The notes: generated from the letters alone by a model not told the origin. Numbered from the stretch's first letter, positions 11,430-24,163 are shown. The stretch: DNA of 64,000 nt from Sternotherus odoratus (GCA_032164245.1 JAVMKO010000001.1:164043434-164107433), one strand, 5' to 3'. A program made the numbers and translations.

Positions 11430-11740
11430 GTTACTTAAAGGTTGGATATTCAAAAGCCCCTAAGTGATTTAGGAGCATACATGCAATTGACTTTCCAAAT
11501 GGATTTGTGCTCTGAAGTCAATTAGGCCAGCTTTACAATGGGACTTAGACAGCTACAGATACCTAGGTAGGGGCCTAGCAGGATTTATAAAACAAGCTAG
11601 GTAGCTAACTCTCATTGAAATCGACTTGAATGTCAATGGCAGTTAGATGCCTAATCCACTTAGTCAAATCCTACCCATCTGCATCTTTAGGCACGTAAAT
11701 ACCATTGCAAATCTGGCACTTTTGCAAATCCTACCCTAAA
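11430..11740. repeat. Interspersed fold-back repeat (CCTAAGT / TTAGGC)
   Basis: Contains repeated inverted short blocks such as CCCCTAAGTGATTTAGGAGC, GACTTAGACAG and GCAGTTAGATGCCTAATCCA, and the CATTGAAATCGACTTGAATG core. It resembles 25200-25540. No coding content. Confidence 0.5.
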
Positions 11741-11870
11741 TCAGTAACATATATTAAACTAGAAATTCTGAAGAGTTGTTTTATTAGTCTCGCAAATGGC
11801 TACTGAGTACTCAGAATTGTAAAATGTATCTCTTCCACTGTATACATGTATATTTCTCTTAATAGTTTTC

Positions 11871-11922
11871 TTAAAATGAGTATCTTAATTTGTCTCTTAA
11901 AATGGGTATCTTAATTTGTCTC
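11871..11922. repeat. 26-bp tandem duplication
   Basis: Two adjacent 26-bp units, 11871-11896 and 11897-11922, differ at one base (GAGTATC versus GGGTATC). Confidence 0.95.
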
Positions 11923-13069
11923 ATGCACTTTTCTATACTATATAAATATAACAACAAAAACTTATTGCTATGCTAAAATGTCATAGCTCTGTAACATTTT
12001 GGATGAACAACATATCTCTATATAATGTATGTAACAAGTATAACAATAACAGCAAAATATTCTCAATAAAATCAAATAGATTCTAGAGAGACAACAAGAC
12101 AACAAACAATACATAGATTTGAGAAGAGAAAGGAAACCTGCATTCATTAATACTGACTTGGGGATAAAAGACTGGGAGAACAAGCATTGGCGAGGCTTCA
12201 GTGAAGCTGGACTGATTCACACCAGCTGAGAATCTGACCCGCAGTTTTGTGCTTAAGAGTTTGATCACAGAGGCACTAAAGAATCTAAGGGAACGTTCTT
12301 TTCAATGTCCCAAGCTAGAAAAATCTTGATTGCTTTAGAAATCATTAGCTTAATATAGAAACAGCAGGCACAATACATCATTCATGATGTCATTTCCATG
12401 TTTAGCTTTTAAAATATTAATGATCAGTTCTGGCCTTTCTTTTGCTGACCACTGAAAACAGCCCTATTCCCTGGAGTAAACCAATGCCAACTCTATAAGG
12501 CTGTGATTGAAATTCAGTCAAACCTTTTGGTGAATGGAAATCATTCATTGCATGACAGTGACAGAGAGCAGTTTCTTCTTGTTTGCAAAAGAGCTCAGAG
12601 ACTCTATGTCTATCCATTGTCACCAGCATCAGCATTCGATATCCAGTTACCCAAAACTTTGTGGCTTTGAAGAGAGCAGGCTGCGCGGCAGCTGCAGGAT
12701 TTGGCAGAAATAGTATCCAGGCCGGAACATGAAACAGTTTGTCAGTTTGCACTCTAACAAACTCTGGGCAGAATACTATGTCCACTGCTGGTATATTTGA
12801 GGAGGAAGAAATATTGACACGGACTAACATGTTATTGCACAGGAGGGCATTAGTTAAAATCTAAGGTGTTAACAAAAAGATGAACCTAAAAGTAAATGTC
12901 ATCCAGTACTAGACTATTGGAGACAATTCTTCCAAAGGGTCCAATCAACTAGTCACAGCCTCCCCACCTTTTTATAAATAACTAAGAGGATGATGCCAGA
13001 GAAGAGAAAAGGCACCAAAAAATCTTGTGTGAATAATACATGGCACTTATTTGGCACCATATATCAAAG
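11923..13069. other. Non-coding stretch, no gene seen
   Basis: A 137-codon minus-strand frame at 12417-12830 has no recognisable domain and no splice or promoter context; I regard it as chance. Confidence 0.5.
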
Positions 13070-13140
13070 CAGGGGTGCCAGAACAATTTTTATAATGGGG
13101 GTGCTGAGAGCCATTGAACCAAACTGTAAACCTGGGGGGG
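13070..13140 (+). mobile_element. hAT-like MITE fragment (CAGGGGTGC end)
   Basis: Begins CAGGGGTGCCAGAACAATTT and continues GGGGGTGCTGAGAGCCATTG, then breaks into a G run. Related copies lie at 24039-24153 (inverted) and 47276-47401. Only the left end is present. Confidence 0.65.
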
Positions 13141-14024
13141 GTGAGAGAGAAAGGTGGGGGGAACGGGGGTGTCTACTCACCAAGCTTCACAGCAGTTTGA
13201 CGGCTGCTACCTAAGGCTGAAATACACCCCTCTTCAGAGAGCCAACATAACACACAAGCTCAATTTCAGTCCCACTAATGCCCTGTTTTGCATGCTGTAA
13301 TGAGACTTAAGTGATTCATAACTCCGGACTGGCCCTCTGCATAGATGTGGATAGAGCTGGAAGTGATGGAGTGAACTTGTGAAGCACATGGACTTGCTTA
13401 GTAGGCTTCTGTCCCTTCCAGTGTTGAGGCATTTATCGATGGTTAAAAGAAATACCATATTCCTAACACCTGCAAACACCAAACATCCCTTCTGCATCAT
13501 TAAAATATTCTCTATGATTAATTTTTTGGGGAAAAAATGCTCTGTTTAGAAGTATTAATGGGGACCCAAAACCTGTTTCCTTATTGAAATTGTATTAGTC
13601 CCATTTTGCACAGACACCAGCTTGTCCATTACAAGGTTGCCCATCACTGAGACAATCGAAATCTTTCCATTCCAAAGACTGATTCTTACCCCAGATCTTC
13701 TATGAAGTTTGCAGTATTTGCCAGAATCTACACTTCCGTTTAAAATTCACCAAAACATCAAACCCATCAGAATGCAAACTGCTACTCCTTGCACCTGCAA
13801 ACAGATTAAACTATAGCACCAAGTGAAGTGTGAACTTCCCCTGCCTCAGCTTGTTTCACCACATTGCAGTGGGCATATTGCCATTCCTGTTCTCATTTTT
13901 AAATGTCTTCCCTATGGCCCTATTCTTGCTTTAACTGACTAGTGTAGCTATCGCCTTTGTGAACAGAGCCTATAAGAGAGTTCCATAGCACAAGAATTTA
14001 TATTTTCAGTCTGATAGATCTGCA
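13141..14024. other. Non-coding stretch, no gene seen
   Basis: No gene or element end recognised. Confidence 0.5.
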
Positions 14025-14135
14025 AGTGTATTATTTATTAATATTATTACGTATTTATTGGACAGCAGTAGTGCTTAGAGGCCCCCAACCAGGAATCAGG
14101 ACCCCTCGGTCCCAGGGGCATGTTTCTGAGCCAAG
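14025..14135 (-). mobile_element. MIR/L2-like ancient retroposon remnant
   Basis: Starts with a T/A-rich (ATT)n-like tail at the left, followed by GTAGTGCTTAGAGGCCCCCA and ACCAGGAATCAGGACCCC. This is an inverted form of the block at 55018-55150, which ends in (AAT)n. Both look like the conserved 3' portion of an old amniote retroposon. Confidence 0.5.
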
Positions 14136-15609
14136 GGTGTGCAGTGTTAGCATCGGACAAGAGATAAAGCTGGATAAAGCAAGTGATCTGGAGGTAGGAA
14201 GGTTAAAGTAAGAGTGAAACAATTGCTACTAGCATAATAAACGGTAATCTCAACATAACCCCACATCTTTCTCCTTTAAAACAAATTTTTTTCACTTTCT
14301 GTATGTACAAAAGTGATGTTAAACCTCAAGCTGAAATCCGTTCGGAGAGATTTATTTCAAAAAGCTTAATTGTGATACAGATTTTAATTAAGTTTGCCTT
14401 GTTAAATCTATTTGCTCCAGAGATTCTTTACATAGAAATTCTCTGTGGTGGAAGGCCCAATAAATTTACTGAGAGGGGTGAGTCTGTTAAGCATTCCCTC
14501 GTTGACTTTTCCCTGTACATAACTATTTTTTTAAAAAAGTTAAAAGTGAAAGCTCCCCATTTACGACTGAGACTGAATGTATGTGACCTTGAGTTCCACT
14601 GAGGTTAACTACTGTGATTAACTTTTCCATGTTATTCCATTAAATAAAAACAGTTTTGACACCCAGAGACTGAGGCATCCTAGAGATAATACAATAGCCT
14701 GATGCAATCATTCCAAATTGAATTGCAATAATTCACTTAGGTGACCATACATATTTGTTATGTGTAATATGAAACATTGCAAAATGAAATCAATAGAAAT
14801 GTTTCTTGTTAATGAAGATATACTGGGCTGTTATGTGTGGGTTGTGGACTCAATACCATAGAAATCTTATTTGTAGTCTAAGGTCCAGGGTACCAGGATA
14901 GTTAAAAATGAAGATAGCATTACTTAAAGAAGATATGGCCGGACATCTGGAAAATTATGCCATACATTGTATGTCATACCCTGTTCTTTTAGGGTGAAAT
15001 CCTGGACCCATTAAGTCAGTGGGAGTTTTGTCATTTATTTCAGTGGACCCACTGATTTCACCCTGAGACTCTGCAACAGTTACAGAACCCTCGAAGATAT
15101 TCACACACGTGAAATTCATGTTCACTAAAGTTCACAGTTGAAATCACTTGTCGAAAATGCCAGAGACCAAAATCCTGCATACTTTTTCAATGTCATATAA
15201 AATAAGAATATAGCATTTGATCTTAGGCCCTGCTTCCTCCCACCCCTTTTAGACACAATGCCTGCGCAAGGGAGTAGGAAAGGACCAGTTTCTGTGCGTC
15301 CCTAAATGCAGGGACTAATATTGTGTCTGGCTCTCGTGAAAGCCACTCAAAGGGAGAGGGAAGGCTTCTTTCACCTTCCCACCCCTGGTGCACACCCTGT
15401 GTGCATACAGAAGTTATCCCATAGTTCCTTTCTGTAGAGCAAGACTTCAGAAGTGTTTGGCTTTTTTGGAGAAGATTCAGTGAATTTGCATTTACCCTCC
15501 AAAGGTTCAGAGTTATAGTTCAGCCAGAAGGCTGTAGTCAGGTTGTATCCGGAAGTAGTCAACTTCACAAAGCCACTGTGCTTTTGGAACTTTTTAGCTC
15601 AATTAACAT
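14136..15609. other. Non-coding stretch with one hairpin repeat
   Basis: No gene. At 15014-15066 lies a fold-back of GTCAGTGGGAGTTTTG and ATTTCAGTGGACCCACTG type, flanked by GAAATCCTGGACC and ATTTCACCC, a member of the dispersed hairpin family. Confidence 0.5.
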
Positions 15610-15835
15610 AGGTGTTATCTACACTTGAAATACTACAGCACCACAGCTGCTGCACTGGGTAATCCACCACCCAAAGAGGTGGTAGATAAATTGATGGAAG
15701 AATTCTTCTGTTAATCTAGCAGTGTCTGCACTGGGATTTGAGTTGGCTGCACTACGTCCCTCAGGGGTGTGGATTTTTCCCACTCCTGATTGATGTAATT
15801 GTGTCAACGTAACTTTTTTAGTGTAGATCAGGCTT
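15610..15835. mobile_element. Degenerate MITE (TCTACACT ends)
   Basis: Ends AGGTGTTATCTACACT (15610-15625) and AGTGTAGATCAGGCTT (15820-15835) are inverted over TCTACACT. The interior is non-coding. Similar ends occur at 24164-24274. Confidence 0.6.
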
Positions 15836-15838
15836 TAG

Positions 15839-17146
15839 TCTTTGCAGAGAAGATCCCTGGTTTAGAAGAGTGGGCAAGATTCAAGTAGGTTAGCAGAGCT
15901 GCATAGAGAAGACTCCTGAAAAAGAACTGTGGACACAGAACAGCATTTAACAGTAAATGATGTCAGGTGGCAATAACGTCACTTTAAAGCCACCATATGC
16001 AATTCCCTTTTGGTCAGTCCAGATATTTCAAATAATATTATATGTAAACAGAAACTTGTAGTAAGGTCGGCCAAGGAAACACTGGAGGGAGAGATGAGGC
16101 ACAGTTTATAACTCAATGGTACATGGCTTAAACTGCACAGAAAATCTCTTTGAAAGTAATGTAGAGCTATGGACACTGTCATGAAAGGAGTCTGAATTCT
16201 TTGACCTAAAAGATCAAATTTGTAAAAACTCATTAAACTACATTAAAACTTATGACATTGAACAAGAGTGTTGGTTTGTGAAAAGCCTGAATTAAGAAAT
16301 TGCTGACCCTATCTATGGCCATTATCTGCAGAATTTTTAAACATCCAAAGAAGCAGAGGTTCTACATTCATTCACTGACCCCAGAATGATGAGAAGGTCC
16401 ATTTCGAAAGGAAGAAGGAAATGGAGACAAGGCCTTTCAAAAGAAAGCTGAAAATGGTCATTAAAAGCAAATGCCTGAAGAATTTGTAAAAAAGTAGCTA
16501 TAATGGATTCTCTGACTCAGGAATGTGACCTGGCGACAGCAGTAACCTCTGAATAGAGAACAGGGCTTTATAAACTCTAAAAAGATTCTTTGTGGTTTCT
16601 GTGTCAAGTGTGGTGTAAAACAAATTTACCACAGGGCCAAAAAACTCATGATGAAAAGCAGTGCATTGTGGTACACATTTGAAAATAAAAAAACAAACTG
16701 TGGTTTTAGTTTTAGTGATCAATTTTGAAATTAAAGGAATACTGTCAGGTGCAAATCATATCTTTAAACATTAAATTTCCTTACATATGGTTCTAACAAC
16801 ATCATTTAGATGATTAAAATCGATATTTTTTACAAAAAATCTAATTTATTTTTCACCATTTTCCCACACTGGCTTATTTTTTTCCATTTCTCTCAGCCTG
16901 GACTGAGAGAATCTCATGTTTGTTCATAATTAGCTTTTAGTCACAGTTGAAGGAAAAAGAACATTCTCATTATAACACTCACTGCCATTGTTCACATTTC
17001 TGGGGTAACAAAACCAAAAGTAAAACACATGTGAGAGGTCACTGTCCCCTCACAATTTAACAAAAACATCTTTCTTTCTTTCTTTCAAGATGCGGAGACA
17101 AAACTATAATTTACACTGGTTTTCATAATAGATGTTAAATTGTGAC
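15839..17146. other. Non-coding stretch, no gene seen
   Basis: AT-rich; short (CTTT)n run at about 17071-17088. No gene recognised. Confidence 0.5.
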
Positions 17147-17565
17147 AGGTTTAGAATGGTAGCCGTGTTAGTCTGTGTCAGCAACGAGGAGTCCTTGTGA
17201 CACCTTAGAGACTAAGTAACTGACAGTGACAGTCTGTATCTGAACTTGATTTTTGATACTCCATTTTCTAGAACAAAGCATCCTCCAAAGCATAGTGACC
17301 ACAGAGAGTGTTGACTAAGACATTTATTTGGGTATAAGCTTTCGTGGGCTAAAACCCACTTCATCAGATGCATAGAGTGGAAAATGAAGGTATATATAAA
17401 TATGTAGTACATGAAAAGACGAGAGTTGCCTTACCAAGTGGGAGGTCAGTCTAACAAGACAATTCAATTGACAGTAGAATACCCAGGGAGGAAAAATCAC
17501 TTTTGTACTCAGACCTTCTTGTCAACTGTTTGAAATGGGCCACCCTCATTACCACTACAAAAAGC
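17147..17565 (-). mobile_element. Penelope-like element 3' end, interrupted
   Basis: The left edge reads GGTAGCCGTGTTAGTCTG, the inverse of the terminus of the Penelope element at 45140-45173. It then carries CATAAGC-like and GGGCTAAAACCCACTTCATC sequence like the 3' region of that element. The body (17370-17565) differs from the 43-45 kb copy, so it is another subfamily. Between duplicated GACTAAG heptamers (17210-17216, 17313-17319) about 103 bp of unrelated DNA is inserted. No coding part is retained. Confidence 0.8.
17325..17372 (-). ncRNA. Hammerhead-like ribozyme core in Penelope remnant
   Basis: On the minus strand: CTGATGA (17361-17367), one extra A, stem II GTGGG (17355-17359) with CCCAC (17344-17348) across a 6-nt loop, then GAAA (17340-17343). 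CTGATGA and GAAA are the two conserved hammerhead core strands. Stem III is reduced (GC then TTATAC), stem I is not evident, and the extra A before stem II departs from the canonical core. Penelope-like elements are known to carry small hammerhead motifs; activity of this copy is unproven. Confidence 0.5.
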
Positions 17566-19319
17566 TTAGCAAGGTGTGCCTAAAAGAAATGTAGGGAGGA
17601 TCTACAGCACCAGGCCTGGAGGACTTACTGTATATTTTGCATTGTTTTGTTAATTTTAAGGCATCTTGAGTGTATATATGAGGACACTATATCATGCAAA
17701 ATAAGCCAGTGAGTGCGCTGGACTTTCACTCTCTTTTTAAAGTTTCCTTTCATTTAAAATAGAAGACGTTTTACCTGATGTCTTATCAGTGCTGCCTAAG
17801 GCATTTGGATGCTCAGTTTCTGATTCTAATTATTGGCATCCAGGATCCTCTAAGCATCTTGGAAAATCCCATAGGATATTTTTATGGGTGACTAATGAAA
17901 AAATAATCAGGAGAGTAGGTAGCTGTTAGAGCTTACAAATAACTCACCAGTCAAGAGTTCTATGGGCTTACATTTTGACTTACTCTGATTTACTATGGGT
18001 TAACACTTCGACTAACTGTAGGTAGTGGCACAGAACCTCATTCTCTGATGCCTTTCATGTTGTGTAACCATTTCCATCTGTGCCCAGTGGGTTTAAAAGG
18101 CTGTCATTCTGATCTGGCAGTGTTTGCCACCCACCTTGAGTATCAGCTCCGTCTCCCCATACATTTTCATGGTTTTCCAGTCTCAACTCCTGAGCTTGCC
18201 TTCCAAGAGAGCTAGTCAATGCTATATCAGCAATACTGACACTGATAAGGAAACTGACATGTTTAACAAGCAATAAATTAAGAGTTTAACCTCCTCTGAC
18301 TGAATATGCTTGCATCTAAACGACACCTTTGCCATGCTGAATGGATCCCTTGTAATGATGGATGAAAATTCAATAAAGATTTTAGAGCCAGAAAGGAAGA
18401 GAGAGCGTGTACAACTCCAGTATTGACATCTAAGTGGCATTCCGCAGTTCACATTTAAAATCTTAATTGAATGCTGAGTGTGATGAAGTCTCATGAAGGT
18501 ATTGGACGGGATGTATCAAGGAACAGTGTGGCTGGGTGTTGAGGGGATCTGTCTATTTTAGTGGGGATTCATGTATAATTTGAGAGAGTCTTATCCAAAG
18601 TCCACTGTAGTCAATAGAAAAACTCCCATTGATTTCAGTGAGTTTTGGATCGGGCCCATACTGAGGAATTTTCAGGATTCATTTATATTAGAAATGGGAC
18701 AAATGAATCTGGACTTCTCCAAACAAGGTGTACCCAACTAACTGTATGTTGGGTGGTTATATTGCTGATCAATGCAAAGTCATGGGATATCTTGGGACAT
18801 GAGAGTAAAACCTGACCAGTAAATCTGCTGTTCATTCCCAAAGGAGGCTTCTCAAGTCTTAATAAATCATGCACACCAACCTGTGAGCGCCTGCTACTTT
18901 TTTAGAATTTGGCACTACATTTTTTCCTTACCCCACAGTTGAAGTGGGTTAGAACAACATGCCTCAGCATGATAGTAACAAAAATGTTGAGGTCTGGGTT
19001 GCACTAGCCTGTGTCATGAACTAGTTTGAGGTACCGTAAATCATTAACTTACACAAAATGCTCCATTTACAATACTTGTATGCCTCTTATAAAAAGGTAA
19101 TTCATTTCCTTTACATATGGCAAAAACCCTACTCGATGCTGCCAATGCTATCCTGCAAGCTCTGCTTAACTTTTCCACTTCAACAAGCTTTGAACTTTGG
19201 AGTTTCCTGCACTGAAACCAAGTTCTATTAAGATTCGAGCCACACTTTCTCCCTCTCTACTTCTTTCACATAATCACCATTCCAGCTTGGGGCTTGTGCC
19301 CTTTCCTTTATTTCTCCCC
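17566..19319. other. Non-coding stretch with one hairpin repeat
   Basis: No gene. At 18600-18655 a GTCCACTGTAGTCAATAG / CTCCCATTGATTTCAGTG block belongs to the dispersed hairpin family. Confidence 0.5.
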
Positions 19320-19377
19320 TCATCTCCCCCTCCCCCCGACCCCCCCCCCCCCCCCCGACACACACACACACACATAC
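19320..19377. repeat. C-run followed by (CA)n
   Basis: A run of about 15 C residues with interruptions, followed by (CA)7. Confidence 0.95.
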
Positions 19378-22019
19378 CCTTCTCTCAATCCCCCAAATGA
19401 GATCCCAGGGAGGTAATCTCATTCTACATATCACCCTCATATTTCACCTTTATGCCTTTTTCACTATACTGAAGGGCTCTTTTATAAGACACTGGGCTTG
19501 TCAGATTAAGGAAGGAACCTACCAGACAAAAGGTAAACATACTGCACTTCCTCTGCTCCTGCTGCAGCAAATGGCCATTATTAATGGGGAACTGTCCAGC
19601 ATGGGCCCAGTGCTGAACAGCAAGCTGAAAAAACAGTGATCCTTCCATTTTTTATTGCAAAAACTATAACCAGCACAGGAAAATAAGAACGAGTTCAGTG
19701 AATGAACTGAACCCAGCTTGTGCTTCTTTAGATCTGAAAAAGGATAAATACGTCACCTCCCTTGCTCTAACTACCCCAGAGCGACCTGCCTTCCCAGTGA
19801 GTGCCAGGCGGAAGCTCCCTCCTCCCCCACAGTGTAAGGTTACTAAAGATAATATGGAGCCAAATGGGGGGAAAGAGATGAAGGTCATGGGGTGAAAGTA
19901 GGAGATTTGGGGTCATTGGCAAAGCGCCAACGGTCTGACTCAAAGCAGTCATCTGGCAGTGGACAGAAATTGTAATTTAGTGCCAACTAACGTGGGTGTC
20001 CCTTTGCCTCTTTCTCAAACTACCGTGGCTGCTCATCTTCAAAATATGGCTAATGAGCTATCTATTTATGCTGTTAGAAGACGAATACTCTCACTGCGGT
20101 TCGGAAATAATTCCTAAGCTCAGTGTTTCCCAGACTTCAGAAAGCTGATGCTCCCCAACCTCCTCCCCATCCCCACCCCCACCTCCCAGCTTCAGGGGAA
20201 AGGATACAATTGTAACCCCCTGAAATCCTGGCATGTGGTGTTAATGGCCTGCCCATCTTAATTTAGATAGCTTCCATGATCCTCTGTTATCCTTCACAAA
20301 ACCCTGACCAGCCTTGAGAAACACTGGTGTAGCTCTTAGTAGTATGATTGTTCCCCTCCTTTCTTATATGCTTCAATGAGCAATGAAACTGTTATCAATG
20401 AGAGTATTGTCACTGGCATCTGAGTTGGCAGCCATTGACATGAATGGGGCAGTTCCCACCTCAAGGGTACTGTTTGATGCTCTCTGCAGATTCAGGCAGG
20501 CCCTTGATACATTACCTACACTCGCTTCAGATTTTGAAGCTTTTTCCTACAGCTTTTTTCAGAACACAAGCTGAGATGGCAGAGAACAATTGAGTCTTGT
20601 CCTACCCTTTGGGAAACACTTCCTTATCTGATTGTTACATCATTTGTAACTCGGTAATGACAACCAGCCAGCTTGTCCACCTGAACACTATTAACTGCTC
20701 CACTGGGGAAGAAGGAAGTTATAATTCTTACCTCTGTAATTCTTTTCCATGACTTGTGGGTTTCCTAGGCTCAGGACACTGAAGTCCTTTTGAAGAGCCA
20801 AACTTAATAACCAGACACATGTTCATTAGTTCTGTCAATTCACAAGATTATTCAATACATTGACCGTAGCTATATTTTGATCTGCAATATTTTTTGCTCT
20901 GAGTTACTTTGTTATTTAAAAAAATATGAATTCTCACTCTTCCCTCTCTTTGTGTGTGTGGGCATGCATGCATGCATACATGTCTGTCTGTCTACATGCA
21001 TAGGCCTCCTGATACTTCTTGTTCTATCTACATTTAAGGAAAATAAGTGTGTTGGACTTTTATACCAGTAGTTGTTCTCAGTCTCACATCTATAACAAAC
21101 TACCTGGGACATTCTGATGACCTAGGGGAAATGGTTTCCAAACCATAACATTTCAATTATTTAATGTGTTTTTTCAAAGTGCCTCCCTCTTGTCCTAGTT
21201 AAGATTAATGTGCTGAGGAGGCTGCACAAAGCCAAAAATGATGTTTTAGTTTTCAGGATGGAATCAGCCTAGCTGAGGTCTGGATCCGCTCCAAAGAGAG
21301 ATTTCCTCACTCGCTTACTCAACTTATCTCGCCAAGGTGCCTCCTCTTTCCACTACATTCTGTCCGGACAGCACCAAACATTTTCTAAACTTAGGTTTGA
21401 GTCACTACCCAAGTCTGACCCTGTATCTGGTGCAGTGAGTGAGATGCCCGGGAGATGTGGCCCTAATTGCCTAGGTCCAAAAACCAAACTCTGGCATAGA
21501 TTTTAAATATCCTGACTCAGTCATGTGATTAAGCAACCGACACAAGTGAGAACTGCCCAGCTGCCCCAGCCTGTCCCCTTTCTTGACAGATGGCCTGAGT
21601 TTCATTCCTGCTGTGTGCCCATTCATAGGTCATTCTCTGCTCATGTACTCTGCAGCAGTCAGAAGGGGAGCTGCAGAAAGCAGCTGTGAGGCACTCTGCC
21701 TGCTTCTTTCTCCTCCTTTCTTCCTTGCACTGGGTTGCAATGTGGCTTTACCCAGTAGGCCAGGCCAATGGTAGGCAAAGATTCATCTTCCTGCCTTCCT
21801 CTCTGTGTAACCTAATTTATTTCTAGCCCTTCCCAGCATCAGCTGACACCAATCTTCTGTGAAGTGAGCCACCAGATATTGCTTTCTCCTGCTCAGCACT
21901 CTGACCACTGCCAGCTGTTACCTCTCTAAAGTGACAAATGCTGAGTCTCTCTTATTTTTTCTACTGAATTGTTCAATAGATTCATTCCTTATAGAAAAAT
22001 CTTAGAGAGTTTAATAAAG
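19378..22019. other. Non-coding stretch, no gene seen
   Basis: Holds only a degenerate GCATGCATGCAT / TGTCTGTCTGTC simple repeat (20950-20995). Reading frames are all under 81 codons with no recognisable domain. Confidence 0.5.
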
Positions 22020-22215
22020 ATAAAGCCAACAAAGTTCTATAGACACCTAATAGGGTTCCAGAGAAATTACTGTAAAAACCTATAGAATATTACACTTTCT
22101 ATAGGTTTTGTTAATTATCTCATCGATGCCTATTGCACAGTTATCAGTCTCTATTAAATTCTATAGGATTTTCATAAACCCTTTTAGATTATTCATTTCT
22201 ATAGGTCTCTTCCAG
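22020..22215. repeat. Cluster of CTATAG motifs with a perfect 13-bp hairpin
   Basis: AAAACCTATAGAA (22075-22087) is perfectly inverted as TTCTATAGGTTTT (22097-22109). Further TTCTATAG or CTATAGG motifs occur near 22035, 22162 and 22198, giving five CTATA-containing palindromes in under 200 bp. Confidence 0.85.
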
Positions 22216-23859
22216 AAAGGATGTTTACTGTAGCTAGGAAACTCCTTGGCTGTAACCAGTTATTATTGCTGTATTACCTATATTTTGAAAGGCAAGAAGT
22301 CTGCCTTGTAGTTTAATTAAAGCTTCATTTTAAAAAAGAAAGAAAAGCATCTCTGCAAAAGCCAGAGTCTGGAATCTCTTTGCCAATGTCTAGACAAATA
22401 TCAGCCCTGGGGAAATGGCAGTAGAAGGGGAGAGAGTGAGTGGGGAGTGATAGAGAGGCCAGCGGACATTCAGAAAGAGCGAGCTAGAACATAACTGAAG
22501 GAGAACAGGTAATGAAATTGAGGTTTTGTCTAGTAGGGCTGGCAAGAGTCCATGATGGACTGGAAATATTCATGAGAGAAGAAGATTAGAAAATTCAATT
22601 TAGGATTCAAGAGGAATCGGACATCAAAGCAAATTTGAACATTTCTGCTTCAATTAACCTGAAACTAACGCTGCATCAAAACACAAGAGAACCTACTGTA
22701 CATAATTCCATGCACCTCTGTTAGAGACAGAGACAGGTACAGGAGCACTAAGCAGTCATAGTTTAACAGTGGTGTCAAAGCCAGATAGTAAATACAGCAC
22801 CTTTGTATATTGATGGTGCTCTGCCTAATAATGGCCAACTTCTCTCATAATCTACTAGATTTCTCATTCATCTACTGTATGTATTATGTGCAAGTAACAA
22901 GCCCAAATTCTTAATTAGCTGAGATCCATGTTTTCTAAAACAACTGTAGGGAAGTTCTATGTTTGATGGCTGGGAGGGAACAAGCCATTTGTTTGAATTA
23001 TGAAGTATACTCCCATTAAACAATGCCAACTAAAATTGCACAGCTAGCTAGTCACAGATGCAGAGTTAGGTTACAGAGGAAGTTAGGAGGACTTTCAGGA
23101 CACAAAAATAATCAACTTCAAGAAAAATAAATCTATAATTACATTGGAAAGTTTATTTCTCACACCAGAAGCCTACACATCCAGACATTTGATTAACTTC
23201 TGCCCACAGAAGCAAAGACTGTTCCAACTATCGTGTCGGGTATCTCAAACAAAATCTATAAAGCAGACAATCAACTAGATACCAAGTAAGGAGAATTTTA
23301 GCCAGTTGTTACTCAGAGATAGCCCACTACTTTTTGAGCTTTATTTAAAATTTGTTTCTGCAGTTACCCTGCATTCATAATTGCCAAAGTCACTAGGACG
23401 TTTGTAGGAAATGTAACTAATGGATAAAGCCCAGAATATTTACACTGGACTACATTCCCCTTTTGTCTGTGCAACCACCCCTGACTCCTGGAGAAATGGT
23501 GGAGCCTTGACTCTGACCCCTAGGAAGCTGGCCAGCACAGTGGAGCCAGAGCCAATGCAAGAAATGTGGTGATTTCATACTGGCTCAGCCCAGCAATAAA
23601 TCAATACTCTCTGGACAAAGGGAGAAGCAGGGAGAGAACTGTCTCAGATGAGTGCCTCTAAGGCACGATGACTTTGGGGTTACTCCTGGAAGGGTACAGC
23701 TTATGCACCTTTTCTTGCTCATGGCTGTGCATAATGATTACAGTCTAGCCCTAATTGGGCCAAGTCCTGGATGCAGCACCCAGCTTGAGAGGCCTGGATG
23801 TGCAGTAGGCTTCTACCTTGAGTTGGGGGGAAAGGGAGAATTACAGCAGAGTGTCCCAT
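22216..23859. other. Non-coding stretch, no gene seen
   Basis: No gene or element end recognised. Confidence 0.5.
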
Positions 23860-23980
23860 CATTCAGTGGTTCGAGCGCTCTCTGCAAGGTGGGAGACACC
23901 TGTTCAGAACATCTCTTCCCATCAGGTGGAGTGGGAAATAAAACTCAGATCCCAGGTGAATGCTGTAACCAGTAGGATAA
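23860..23980. repeat. tRNA-like fold-back repeat
   Basis: The left half, CAGTGGTTCGAGCGCTCTC then GTGGGAGACACCTGTTCAGA, looks tRNA-like (a B-box-like GTTCAGA). The right half, AAAACTCAGATCCCAGGTGA then ATGCTGTAACCAGTAGG, is its approximate reverse complement. A better preserved copy is at 35895-36030. The whole could fold into one long hairpin. Family unknown to me. Confidence 0.55.
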
Positions 23981-24038
23981 AAATATTCTAAGGGAGATGC
24001 CACCTCTTCTGCCTGCCACTCTATCTGATTGGGCCTAT

Positions 24039-24153
24039 CTGAGTAGTGCTGCAGCACCCCCTGACTTGAAGTGGTTTCCATCATATCCAGGGTTTACAGT
24101 TTGGTTTAATGGCTCTCAGCACCCCCACTGTACAAATTGTTCCAATGCCTCTG
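24039..24153 (-). mobile_element. hAT-like MITE (inverse of the 13070 fragment)
   Basis: Contains GCTGCAGCACCCCCTGACTT, GGTTTCCATCATATCCAGGG and CTCAGCACCCCCACTG, ending ATTGTTCCAATGCCTCTG. The reverse complement of this end matches the start of the 13070 copy. The left end is truncated or diverged and no target duplication is visible. Confidence 0.65.
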
Positions 24154-24163
24154 TTTAGAATCT

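Noticed and set aside
12417..12830. 137-codon minus-strand frame as a gene
   Set aside because: No recognisable domain, no splice or promoter context; length is expected by chance in 64 kb read in six frames.
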